From Candidatus Binatia bacterium (GTDB taxonomy: Bacteria > Desulfobacterota_B > Binatia > UBA9968): 5,444 nt of DNA. Under the pieces are notes generated by a model, which had not been told where the DNA came from, ran no database searches, and worked only from the letters and a program-made list of their open reading frames with translations. Numbering within the stretch: the first letter of the stretch is position 1; the number at the start of each line of letters is the position of its first letter. A program made the position numbers and the translations under genes. The stretch covers positions 1 through 5,444 of the forward strand of contig JAICHC010000234.1 in NCBI GenBank assembly GCA_025922795.1. Direction: 5' to 3'. Shown one piece after another: positions 1-5,408 of this stretch.

Positions 1-639
1 CGCGGCTATGGCCGTTCCGACAAACCCGAAACGCCGTTTAGCCTGAAGGACATGGCCGACGACGTTCTTGGCGTGTGCCGGGACGAAAACGTAACCGGAG
101 CGATACTCGGCGGCGTCAGCGTCGGCTCGGGCATGGCTATCCTATTGGGCCTCGATCATCCCGAAATGTTCAAAGCGATCATTCTCGTCGGCGGCAGCAG
201 CGGACCGGGCGGCTCCATCGACGAGCGAATTCACGGCTACACCAAGGTCGGCATCGAAAAGTATCACATTGCGCATCTGCGCGATTTGGTCGCGCCCGCT
301 TTCGCCGATTCCAAACTGGGTAATTATCTGCTCAACACTTTCGTCGAGCGCGATCCGTGGCTTTCGGGAGAGTCCATCGGCCAGATTTTCCGCGCGCGCG
401 GCGGGCTCGACATGACGCCCCGGCTGGCGACGATGAAAGTGCCGACTTTGGTAATCAACGGCGAGTACGACAATTCCCTCGCAGGCGGCCAGAAAACCGC
501 ATCTTTGATTCCGGGTGCAGTTCATAAAATCCTTCCCAACACCGGTCATGCCTGCAACCTCGAAGATCCCGCCGGTTTCGACGCACTCGTCATCGATTTC
601 CTACGCGCCAACGATCTGATGCCCGGGTCACCGCGTTGA
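1..639 (+). CDS. α/β hydrolase fold protein, 5'-truncated by window edge
   Basis: The frame is open from the first base, and 212 residues are visible. It opens with RGYGRSDKP, the conserved segment after strand β4 in this fold, so roughly the first 50-60 residues (including the oxyanion HG region) lie outside the window. The nucleophile elbow is GVSVG with Ser40 (bases 118-120). The acid is probably Asp157 in NGEYDNS (469-471), and the base is His183 in NTGHACN (547-549). Spacing and order match a complete Ser-Asp-His triad, so this should be an active cytoplasmic hydrolase. No signal peptide can be judged. The family includes esterases, lactonases, dehalogenases and C-C bond hydrolases. The elbow is not the GNSMGG of MhpC/BphD-type enzymes, so no substrate is assigned. 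An ATG at base 52 is internal to the fold and is not the true start. The stop overlaps the TTG that can begin the next frame. Confidence 0.9.
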   Translation, partial: RGYGRSDKPETPFSLKDMADDVLGVCRDENVTGAILGGVSVGSGMAILLGLDHPEMFKAIILVGGSSGPGGSIDERIHGYTKVGIEKYHIAHLRDLVAPAFADSKLGNYLLNTFVERDPWLSGESIGQIFRARGGLDMTPRLATMKVPTLVINGEYDNSLAGGQKTASLIPGAVHKILPNTGHACNLEDPAGFDALVIDFLRANDLMPGSPR

Positions 640-721
640 TCAAAGCGATGAGAAACACGCCGGCCTTCGAAATCGATCTTGGCGCCATGGACGCGCAGCC
701 GATCGCGGGCCGCGTTGATCA
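631..721. repeat. 12-base direct repeat CCGCGTTGATCA, two copies 79 bases apart
   Basis: CCGCGTTGATCA occurs at 631-642 and again, identically, at 710-721. The first copy contains the stop codon of the α/β hydrolase. The second copy lies exactly where strong similarity to the VOC C-terminal tail (VDQVG) begins. The 79-base offset is not a multiple of three, so the copies are read in different frames. The location at a gene edge next to a truncated gene fits a recombination or slippage junction. A chance 12-base match somewhere in a window this size is not rare. Confidence 0.5.
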
Positions 722-833
722 GGTCGGCAGCGACGGTCGGGTGCGCCCGGCGAACCAATGGCACGGCGTCAAGTCGCTGGAGAAAGCCATCGCCAATCCG
801 GTGCCCGGACAGGACACTCACCTGCCCCGATGA
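636..833 (+). pseudogene. Orphan C-terminal tail of a VOC (glyoxalase/dioxygenase) family protein
   Basis: This is a 65-residue frame from TTG at 636; an ATG at 648 is an alternative. From about base 664 it reads FEIDLGAMD, then VDQVGSDGRVRP, then SLEKAIANPVPG. This matches the last quarter of the intact VOC protein at 4810-5319 (FKIEIYASMDQVGTDGRSRP, TLEEAVENPLPG). By eye about half of 36 aligned residues are identical, starting at VDQVG. Only the last β-strand and the C-terminal extension are present. Both metal-binding histidines are absent, and the Glu ligand position would be Asp, so it cannot be a working VOC enzyme alone. An extra segment (AQPIAGR) lies between the strand and the tail compared with the intact protein. 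No VOC-like sequence is recognisable upstream in any forward frame. No clear ribosome binding site is seen. The frame overlaps the hydrolase stop and ends in an ATGA overlap with the next gene. It is probably a remnant; a retained small coupled ORF is possible. Confidence 0.65.
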
Positions 834-1792
834 TCTCCGCGCCGATTTCGCTCGAAGAGCTAATCCGCGCCTCTTCCCACGCATTGGTGATCGGCGTCGG
901 TGGCGGCGGCGATGTGGTCGGCGCTTTGGCGGCGGCGCGATTTTTAGAATTCCTCGGCCTGAACTTCACTCTCGGCGGACTCTCTTGGGAGCGCATCGTC
1001 TACGATCCCGTCCCCGGACCGCGCCAGCTCAGCGAAGTTAAAAACGTCCGCGTCCTTCATCCCTTCGCATGGATGGCGAATGAAGACAGCCAGACGGACA
1101 CCGGGGTCGCGTTCGCCGAATCGCATATGGCGGCGGCAATCGTGCGGGAAGTTTTGCTGCTCGATATCAACGGTGGCGTCAGAGGCGTGGTCGATGCTTT
1201 GGAGACGGCGATGGAACGGCTCAATATCGATCTGCTCGTCGGAATCGACGTCGGCGGCGACTCATTAGCACAAGGTCACGAGGCCGGCCTGCGCAGCCCG
1301 CTGGCCGATTCGGTCATGCTCGCGGCCTTTGCGGAGTTGGAGCAGCGCGGCCGGCGCGTCGTTTGGGGTGTCTTCGGTTACGGCAGCGACGGCGAATTAA
1401 GCGCGGACGAAATCGAAAGGGCGTTGAGTAGGATCGCCGCTGCCGGCGGGCTGCTCGGCGCCTGGGGACTTACGCCCGCTATCACGGCCGAGCTCGAAAA
1501 GGTCGTCAAGACCGTGCCCACCGAGGCCAGCGCGATTCCCCTCGAGTGCTTTCGCGGCGCTTGGGGTGAGCGCGAGATTCGCAATGGCCTACGCAGAGTC
1601 AAGCTGACGCCGTTGACGACTTTGATTATTTTCATGTCGGCGGCGAAATTGTACGAAACGCTTTCGCACCCGGCGCAAGCCATAAGACGCTCGACTTCGC
1701 TCGACGAAGCCAATCGCGCGCTGCACGAACTGGGAATTTATACTGAGCTCGATTTCGAGTGCGACTACGCCAAGACCGCGAGGCCGCGGTGA
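830..1792 (+). CDS. DUF1152 family protein, function unknown
   Basis: This is a 320-residue protein. I recognise the DUF1152 pattern: an N-terminal glycine-rich loop LVIGVGGGGDVVGAL (residues 19-33) after a hydrophobic strand, as in nucleotide- or dinucleotide-binding folds, followed by LGGLSWERIVYDP (48-60). Further segments are LLVGIDVGGDSLA (135-147), LRSPLADSVML (154-164) and VVWGVFGYGSDGEL (177-190). No membrane segment or signal peptide is seen, so it is likely cytoplasmic. The family has no established reaction that I can name, and a ligand-binding role is inference from the glycine-rich loop. The start at 830 is chosen because its ATG overlaps the preceding stop (ATGA), and the family motif begins soon after. 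An in-frame ATG at 758 would add 24 basic, unconserved residues read across the VOC tail. The 3' end overlaps the first transporter gene by GTGA, which suggests translational coupling and a shared role with the transporters. Confidence 0.78.
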   Translation: MISAPISLEELIRASSHALVIGVGGGGDVVGALAAARFLEFLGLNFTLGGLSWERIVYDPVPGPRQLSEVKNVRVLHPFAWMANEDSQTDTGVAFAESHMAAAIVREVLLLDINGGVRGVVDALETAMERLNIDLLVGIDVGGDSLAQGHEAGLRSPLADSVMLAAFAELEQRGRRVVWGVFGYGSDGELSADEIERALSRIAAAGGLLGAWGLTPAITAELEKVVKTVPTEASAIPLECFRGAWGEREIRNGLRRVKLTPLTTLIIFMSAAKLYETLSHPAQAIRRSTSLDEANRALHELGIYTELDFECDYAKTARPR

Positions 1793-3045
1793 TCGGAAAG
1801 ATTTTCGGCGACCTCGAACGCGACGCGATCATTTTGATGACTTCGCGCGGCGTGCGCGCCTTCGCGTTTTCCTATCTCGGCGTCATTTTCACCATTTATT
1901 TGAGCCAGCTTGGCTATTCCACCGTGACGATCGGCTTTGTCGTCACGACGGCCTATGCCAGCGCCGCCGTTTTGACCGCGGTATGGGGCTACCTCTCGGA
2001 CCGATTCGGGCGCAAGAAGATTCTCATGCTGCTGGCCGCGCTGACGATGATCTCAAACCTGATCTATATATTTTTCAGCCATCTTATTTTCATCATCGCC
2101 GCGGTAGTCATCGCCAACGTCGGGGCAGGCGGTTCTGGCGCCGGCGGCCAGGGGGGCGGCCCGATGAGCCCGGTGGAACAGGCGCTGCTGGCGGAGAAAT
2201 GCCGCCCGGAGAACCGCAACAAAGTCTTCTCGACCAACGCCTTCGTCGGCTCGATGATGGGCGCGCTCGGCGCCCTGTTGAGCGGTCTGCCGCAATATCT
2301 CCAAGAAGCCTGGGGCTGGCGACCGATCGCGTCCTACAAACCCCTATTCGTTCTGACGATCCTGTTCAGCATCGTCCTGATCTACGCCTATTCGAGAATC
2401 GAAGAGCATCACGTGCCGAAGAGGCGCGAAAACAAACCGCTGGTGACCAAAGCCAATCGCTTCGTCGTCAAAATGTCGCTGCTCGGCATGATCGACAACC
2501 TGGGCGGCGGGCTCATCAGCCCGCTGATCTCGTATTGGTTTTTTCTACGCTATGGCGTCGAGCTCAAGTCTTTGGGCTTCATGTTTTTTCTCTCCTACTT
2601 CCTCGCGGCCATGTCGTTTTTGACCGCGCCGGTCATCGCGCGGCGCATCGGAGTGGTGCGCACGATGGCGTTTTCACATGGTTTGGCGTCGCTCATCTGG
2701 CTCGTTCTTCCGTTGGCGCCGACGTTTGCGATCGCTGCCACGATGACAATTATCCGCTCGTATCTCGCCTTTATGGATAATCCGCTGCGGAGCTCGTTCA
2801 TCATGGGCGTCGTCCGTCCGGAGGACCGCGGCGCCGCGGCCGGCTTCACCACTCTCTCGCGCCATGTCCCGGTCGCCATCAGCCCGACGCTTTCCCCCTA
2901 TCTGATGCAGGCGTTCACACTCAATGTGCCGGTGTTTATCGGCGGCTTCTTGCAGCTCACCCATGACTGCATTTTTTATTTTCTCTTCCGCGACGTGAAG
3001 CCGCCGGAGGAACAAGGCGCAAAACCGGAGCCGGTGACCGCGTAG
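1789..3045 (+). CDS. MFS transporter, first of a tandem pair
   Basis: This is a 418-residue inner-membrane protein of the major facilitator superfamily with about 12 hydrophobic segments, the usual family length. MFS motif A, GYLSDRFGRKKIL, lies at residues 67-79 between helices 2 and 3. A hydrophilic central loop at about 204-226 (charged, PKRRENK) separates the two six-helix halves. Helix 4 runs into a glycine-rich stretch GAGGSGAGGQGGGP (112-125), then SPVEQALLAEKCRPENRN. In the second half, GVELKSLG (256-263), FMDNPLRSSF (328-337) and RGAAAGFTTLSR (347-358) are shared with the downstream paralogue. It probably exports or imports a small solute by proton coupling; the substrate cannot be read. 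GTG at 1789 is preferred because it overlaps the DUF1152 stop and because the N-terminus then lines up with the paralogue (RDA, RG-RAFAFSYL). A GTG at 1759 would add 10 residues (GTG-encoded, read out of frame through the DUF1152 end). The next gene starts 2 bases after the stop. Confidence 0.9.
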   Translation: MIGKIFGDLERDAIILMTSRGVRAFAFSYLGVIFTIYLSQLGYSTVTIGFVVTTAYASAAVLTAVWGYLSDRFGRKKILMLLAALTMISNLIYIFFSHLIFIIAAVVIANVGAGGSGAGGQGGGPMSPVEQALLAEKCRPENRNKVFSTNAFVGSMMGALGALLSGLPQYLQEAWGWRPIASYKPLFVLTILFSIVLIYAYSRIEEHHVPKRRENKPLVTKANRFVVKMSLLGMIDNLGGGLISPLISYWFFLRYGVELKSLGFMFFLSYFLAAMSFLTAPVIARRIGVVRTMAFSHGLASLIWLVLPLAPTFAIAATMTIIRSYLAFMDNPLRSSFIMGVVRPEDRGAAAGFTTLSRHVPVAISPTLSPYLMQAFTLNVPVFIGGFLQLTHDCIFYFLFRDVKPPEEQGAKPEPVTA

Positions 3046-3047
3046 TC

Positions 3048-4307
3048 ATGGGATTGCTCCGAAATTTACACCGAGACGCCAAATTGCTGATGGCCGCGCG
3101 CGGCATCCGCGCCTTTGCCTTTTCATATCTAAACGTCGTCTTTGCCATTTATCTCGACCGGCTCGGATATACGACCATCCTGATCGGCGTCATTTTCACG
3201 GTCGCCTATTTGAGCGGGGCACTGCTTACGGCGGTTTGGGGATACTTGTCCGATCGGGTGGGTCGCAGAAACATTTTGATGCTTCTCGCGGTCCTAACGA
3301 TTGTCTCCAACCTCATCCTGGTCTATTTTACGGGCCTTTTTTATATCCTGGCCGCGGTGATCATCGCTAACGTCGGCGCTGGCGGATCCGGAGGCGGCGG
3401 ATCGGGAGGTGGTCCCTTCAATCCTGCGGAAGAAGCACTACTGGCAGAGAAGTGTCGACCCGACAATCGCAATCAAATCTTCGCCATCAATTCGTGCGTC
3501 GGGTCGATCATGGGTTCTTTGGGAGCCCTCGCCAGCGGGCTGCCGCAGTTTCTTCAAGAGGATAGAGGCTGGACCGACGTCGATTCTTACAAGCCCCTTT
3601 TCATTTTGACCATCGCATTCAGCGTGGTGCTACTATTTGTGTATCGGGCCATAAACGAGCAATACCAGCCCCGGACAACTGAAATGAAAATGTCCAAGAG
3701 CAGCGGGGTTTTCATCACCAAGATGTCCGCATTGGCGGTCGTGGACAACTTCGGCGCCGGCATGGCGGGCGCGCTGGTGCCGTATTGGTTCTTTCTCCGC
3801 TTTGGGGTCGAGCTCAAGTCCCTCGGCATCATCTTTTTTGCCTCCTATTTTCTTGCCGCGCTGTCGTTTCTCAGCGCTCCCGTGCTCGCGCGCAAAATCG
3901 GCGTGGTGAAAACCATGGCGTTCTCTCATGCCCTGGCATCAATGATTTATCTGGTCCTGCCATTGGCGCCGACGTTGAGCTTGGCGGCGGCGCTGCTCGT
4001 GTTTCGCTCCTTCTTTGCCTATATGGACAACCCGCTGCGCGCCTCGTTTACCATGGCCATGGTCAAATCCGAGGAACGCGGTTCGGCCGCCGGCGTGACC
4101 AGTCTGGCGCGCGTCGTGCCTTTTGGCATCAGCCCGACGATCTCCACCTATTTAATGCAGAGCGTTTCGCTTACTCTTCCCTTGTTCATCGGCGGCGGGT
4201 TACAATTGATCAACGACGTGGCATTTTATTTGATGTTTCGTCACGTCCAGCCACCCGAAGAGTTAGCAGAGAAATCGAACAGTCGTAAAGCAGCAGTCAG
4301 CGGATGA
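3048..4307 (+). CDS. MFS transporter, second of a tandem pair
   Basis: This is a 419-residue major facilitator protein with about 12 membrane segments, a paralogue of the gene just upstream (about 60% identical by eye along nearly the whole length). Motif A, GYLSDRVGRRNIL, is at residues 65-77. The glycine-rich stretch after helix 4 is here even purer, GAGGSGGGGSGGGP (110-123), followed by ALLAEKCRPDNRN. The central loop (about 203-222) and the following helix (VVDNFGAGMAGALVPYW) are the most diverged parts relative to the paralogue, so substrate or partner may differ. Conserved shared blocks are GVELKSLG, YMDNPLRASF and RGSAAGVTSLAR. It starts with ATG 2 bases after the previous stop. A GGAG at 3027-3030 is too far upstream to be a convincing ribosome site, so coupling to the first transporter is likely. 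The stop overlaps the next ATG (ATGA). The substrate is unknown. Confidence 0.92.
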   Translation: MGLLRNLHRDAKLLMAARGIRAFAFSYLNVVFAIYLDRLGYTTILIGVIFTVAYLSGALLTAVWGYLSDRVGRRNILMLLAVLTIVSNLILVYFTGLFYILAAVIIANVGAGGSGGGGSGGGPFNPAEEALLAEKCRPDNRNQIFAINSCVGSIMGSLGALASGLPQFLQEDRGWTDVDSYKPLFILTIAFSVVLLFVYRAINEQYQPRTTEMKMSKSSGVFITKMSALAVVDNFGAGMAGALVPYWFFLRFGVELKSLGIIFFASYFLAALSFLSAPVLARKIGVVKTMAFSHALASMIYLVLPLAPTLSLAAALLVFRSFFAYMDNPLRASFTMAMVKSEERGSAAGVTSLARVVPFGISPTISTYLMQSVSLTLPLFIGGGLQLINDVAFYLMFRHVQPPEELAEKSNSRKAAVSG

Positions 4308-4705
4308 AGAGATCGACAGAGCAAACTGGCGCCGTATCGTTCATGCACCGGATCGCCGAGCAGCGCATACTCGAAGCCCAGCGGGCCGGCGCCTTCGATA
4401 ATCTCCCGAGTAAGGGCAAGCCGCTCGAACTGGAAGATCTCAGCTGGGTCCCGGATGACTTGCGGATCGGCTACATGGTGCTCAAGAATGCCAACGTGCT
4501 GCCGCCGGAAGCCGAACTGCTCAAGGACATTCACACGATCGAAGATCTGCTCAAGCACGTCGAAGACGAAGGTGAGCGGCTCGCGCTCGCCAAGAGCATT
4601 CAGTGGAAAATGATCCGGCTCGATATGCTCAAGCGCCGCTCGCTGGATACCAGCGCCTTGCGCAGCTACGGCCGCAAGTTGGTGGCAAGATTTCACGTCA
4701 AATAA
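4304..4705 (+). CDS. DUF1992 (DnaJ homologue subfamily C member 28-type) small protein
   Basis: This is a 133-residue soluble, charged protein. It carries the DUF1992/DJC28 conserved domain: IAEQRILEAQRAGAFDNLPS and GKPLELEDL (residues 17-45), then VPDDLRIGYMVLKNANVLPP (49-68) and EAELLKDI. The rest is predicted helical, with many charged residues (about 75-130) and a basic C-terminus. The domain occurs in small bacterial proteins and in eukaryotic DnaJ C28. No J domain (HPD) is present here, and its biochemical role is not established. The ATG at 4304 overlaps the transporter stop (ATGA) and is preferred. An ATG at 4343 lies closer to the conserved domain and is a possible alternative. No Shine-Dalgarno is obvious at either. 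It is the last gene of the overlapping block. No good terminator follows the TAA. Confidence 0.85.
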   Translation: MKRSTEQTGAVSFMHRIAEQRILEAQRAGAFDNLPSKGKPLELEDLSWVPDDLRIGYMVLKNANVLPPEAELLKDIHTIEDLLKHVEDEGERLALAKSIQWKMIRLDMLKRRSLDTSALRSYGRKLVARFHVK

Positions 4706-4722
4706 CAGGTTGGTTTTAACTT

Positions 4723-4751
4723 TTGCCTTGCCCGAACTTCCGTGGTAGAGA
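4723..4751 (+). promoter_or_regulatory. Possible σ70-type promoter for the VOC gene
   Basis: In the 104-base gap before the VOC gene, TTGCCT at 4723-4728 could act as a -35 box. TAGAGA at 4746-4751 could act as a -10 box, with 17 bases between them. Matches to consensus are 4/6 and 3/6, so the call is weak. It is supported mainly by the gap itself, which is the only sizeable intergenic space between plus-strand genes here. It lies about 60 bases upstream of the start codon. Read-through from the upstream operon remains possible because no terminator separates them. Confidence 0.3.
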
Positions 4752-4794
4752 ATCTTTACTTTCAGGCTTTGCCATTTCTGCACCGCATCAAATC

Positions 4795-4803
4795 AGAAAG
4801 GAG
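4795..4803 (+). promoter_or_regulatory. Strong Shine-Dalgarno of the VOC gene
   Basis: AGAAAGGAG lies 6 bases before the ATG at 4810. It is the only near-consensus ribosome binding site in the window, and it fixes the start of the VOC gene. The earlier in-frame start at 4723 would lie within the putative promoter and would place this site inside the coding region. Confidence 0.85.
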
Positions 4804-4809
4804 CCTTCT

Positions 4810-5319
4810 ATGGCGGAAGAAAATTCTCCGATAAGGATCAAGAAAATCGGCCACGTGGTGCTGAGCGTCAGCGACATCGAGCGCAGCACGAAGTTCTGGA
4901 CAGACGTCATGGGTTTCAAATTTTCCGATAAGAACGAGAACGGCATGGTGTTCTTCCGAAACGCCACGGACCATCATTCCGTCGCATTGATTCAAGCGAC
5001 GGAAAAGAACAAGCTTCCCGAACGCGGCCAAGTAGGTTTCGACCACATGGCCTTGGAGGTCGCCACCGTCTCGGAGCTATTCAAAATCCGCGAGTTTTTG
5101 AAGTCCAAAGGCGTGACGATTTTCTACGAGGGAAGGCGCGGACCGGGGGGCAATCCCGGACTGGAATTTTACGATCCCGATGGCTTCAAGATCGAGATTT
5201 ATGCCTCTATGGATCAGGTCGGCACCGATGGCCGCAGCCGCCCGTCCAGTGAGTGGAAGCGCGCCACGACGTTGGAAGAAGCGGTTGAGAATCCTCTGCC
5301 CGGCGCCGAGTATCACTGA
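4810..5319 (+). CDS. VOC family (glyoxalase/extradiol dioxygenase-like) protein
   Basis: This is a 169-residue soluble protein with one vicinal-oxygen-chelate domain made of two βαβββ modules (about residues 10-65 and 75-132) plus a C-terminal tail. The likely metal ligands are His15 in KIGHVVLSV, His79 in GFDHMALEV and Glu129 in GFKIEIYA. This 2-His-1-Glu set resembles single-domain extradiol dioxygenase-like members more than glyoxalase I, because the extra Glu expected at the end of the first module is not seen (VALIQ). The Tyr of the extradiol signature just before the DPDG turn is not conserved (LEFYDPDG places Glu119 there), so ring cleavage is not assured. The tail MDQVGTDGRSRP with TLEEAVENPLPG recurs in the remnant at 636-833. 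The gene has its own Shine-Dalgarno, lies 104 bases after the DUF1992 gene and is followed by a hairpin terminator. It probably acts on a small oxygenated or aromatic metabolite; the substrate is unknown. Confidence 0.88.
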   Translation: MAEENSPIRIKKIGHVVLSVSDIERSTKFWTDVMGFKFSDKNENGMVFFRNATDHHSVALIQATEKNKLPERGQVGFDHMALEVATVSELFKIREFLKSKGVTIFYEGRRGPGGNPGLEFYDPDGFKIEIYASMDQVGTDGRSRPSSEWKRATTLEEAVENPLPGAEYH

Positions 5320-5355
5320 GCCGTAGCTAGCGGAAATGGAATCCGGGTTTTGTAC

Positions 5356-5395
5356 AAGGGGCGGGTTTGAAACCCCGCCCCTTTACCTCTTTATG
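5356..5395. terminator. GC-rich hairpin, likely (possibly bidirectional) terminator
   Basis: The arms AAGGGGCGGG (5356-5365) and CCCGCCCCTT (5374-5383) form a perfect 10-base-pair stem with the 8-base loop TTTGAAAC. On the plus strand it is followed by TACCTCTTTAT, a broken T-rich run, so termination would be of moderate strength. It begins 37 bases after the VOC stop. On the minus strand the following bases (TGTACAAAACCC) are not T-rich. It sits between the VOC gene and a possible convergent gene. The palindrome also resembles short GGGGCGGGTTT-type intergenic repeats found scattered in some environmental genomes; that resemblance is from memory. Confidence 0.65.
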
Positions 5396-5408
5396 GCAGC
5401 CGTCGGTC

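Noticed and set aside
758..829. Upstream ATG extension of the DUF1152 gene
   Set aside because: The added 24 residues (MARRQVAGESHRQ...) are an out-of-frame reading of the VOC tail and resemble no family N-terminus. The ATG at 830 overlaps the preceding stop and starts just before the conserved loop.
546..884. Minus-strand frame resembling another minus-strand frame at 5077-5316
   Set aside because: The resemblance of the two antisense products is simply the mirror of the VOC tail similarity on the plus strand.
1690..1706. CTTCG-CTCGA-CGAAG inverted repeat
   Set aside because: It is a short 5-base stem inside the DUF1152 coding region, at the level expected by chance.
1759..1788. GTG start at 1759 for the first MFS gene
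   Set aside because: It adds a charged stretch read out of frame through the DUF1152 C-terminus. GTG at 1789 lines up with the paralogue's start and forms a GTGA overlap.
1983..2780. 265-codon plus-strand frame inside the first MFS gene
   Set aside because: It is an Arg/Gly/Pro/His-rich frame-shifted shadow of the transporter with no membrane segments or family motifs. A similar shadow lies in the second MFS gene at 3785-4288.
3375..3416. Engineered (GGGGS)n linker or cloning scar with a GGATCC site
   Set aside because: The paralogous gene has a similar glycine-rich stretch at the same place, and the flanking MFS sequence is continuous, so it is natural.
4706..4726. Terminator after the DUF1992 gene
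   Set aside because: There is a T-rich run (GGTTTTAACTTTTG) but only a 3-base stem (GTT/AAC), not a credible hairpin.
4241..4783. 180-codon open frame on the minus strand
   Set aside because: It is antisense to the DUF1992 gene and the end of the second MFS gene, has no recognisable domain, and reflects GC-rich codon structure.
4723..4809. Upstream start of the VOC gene
   Set aside because: The extension is unconserved-looking and would place the near-consensus Shine-Dalgarno (4795-4803) inside the coding region.
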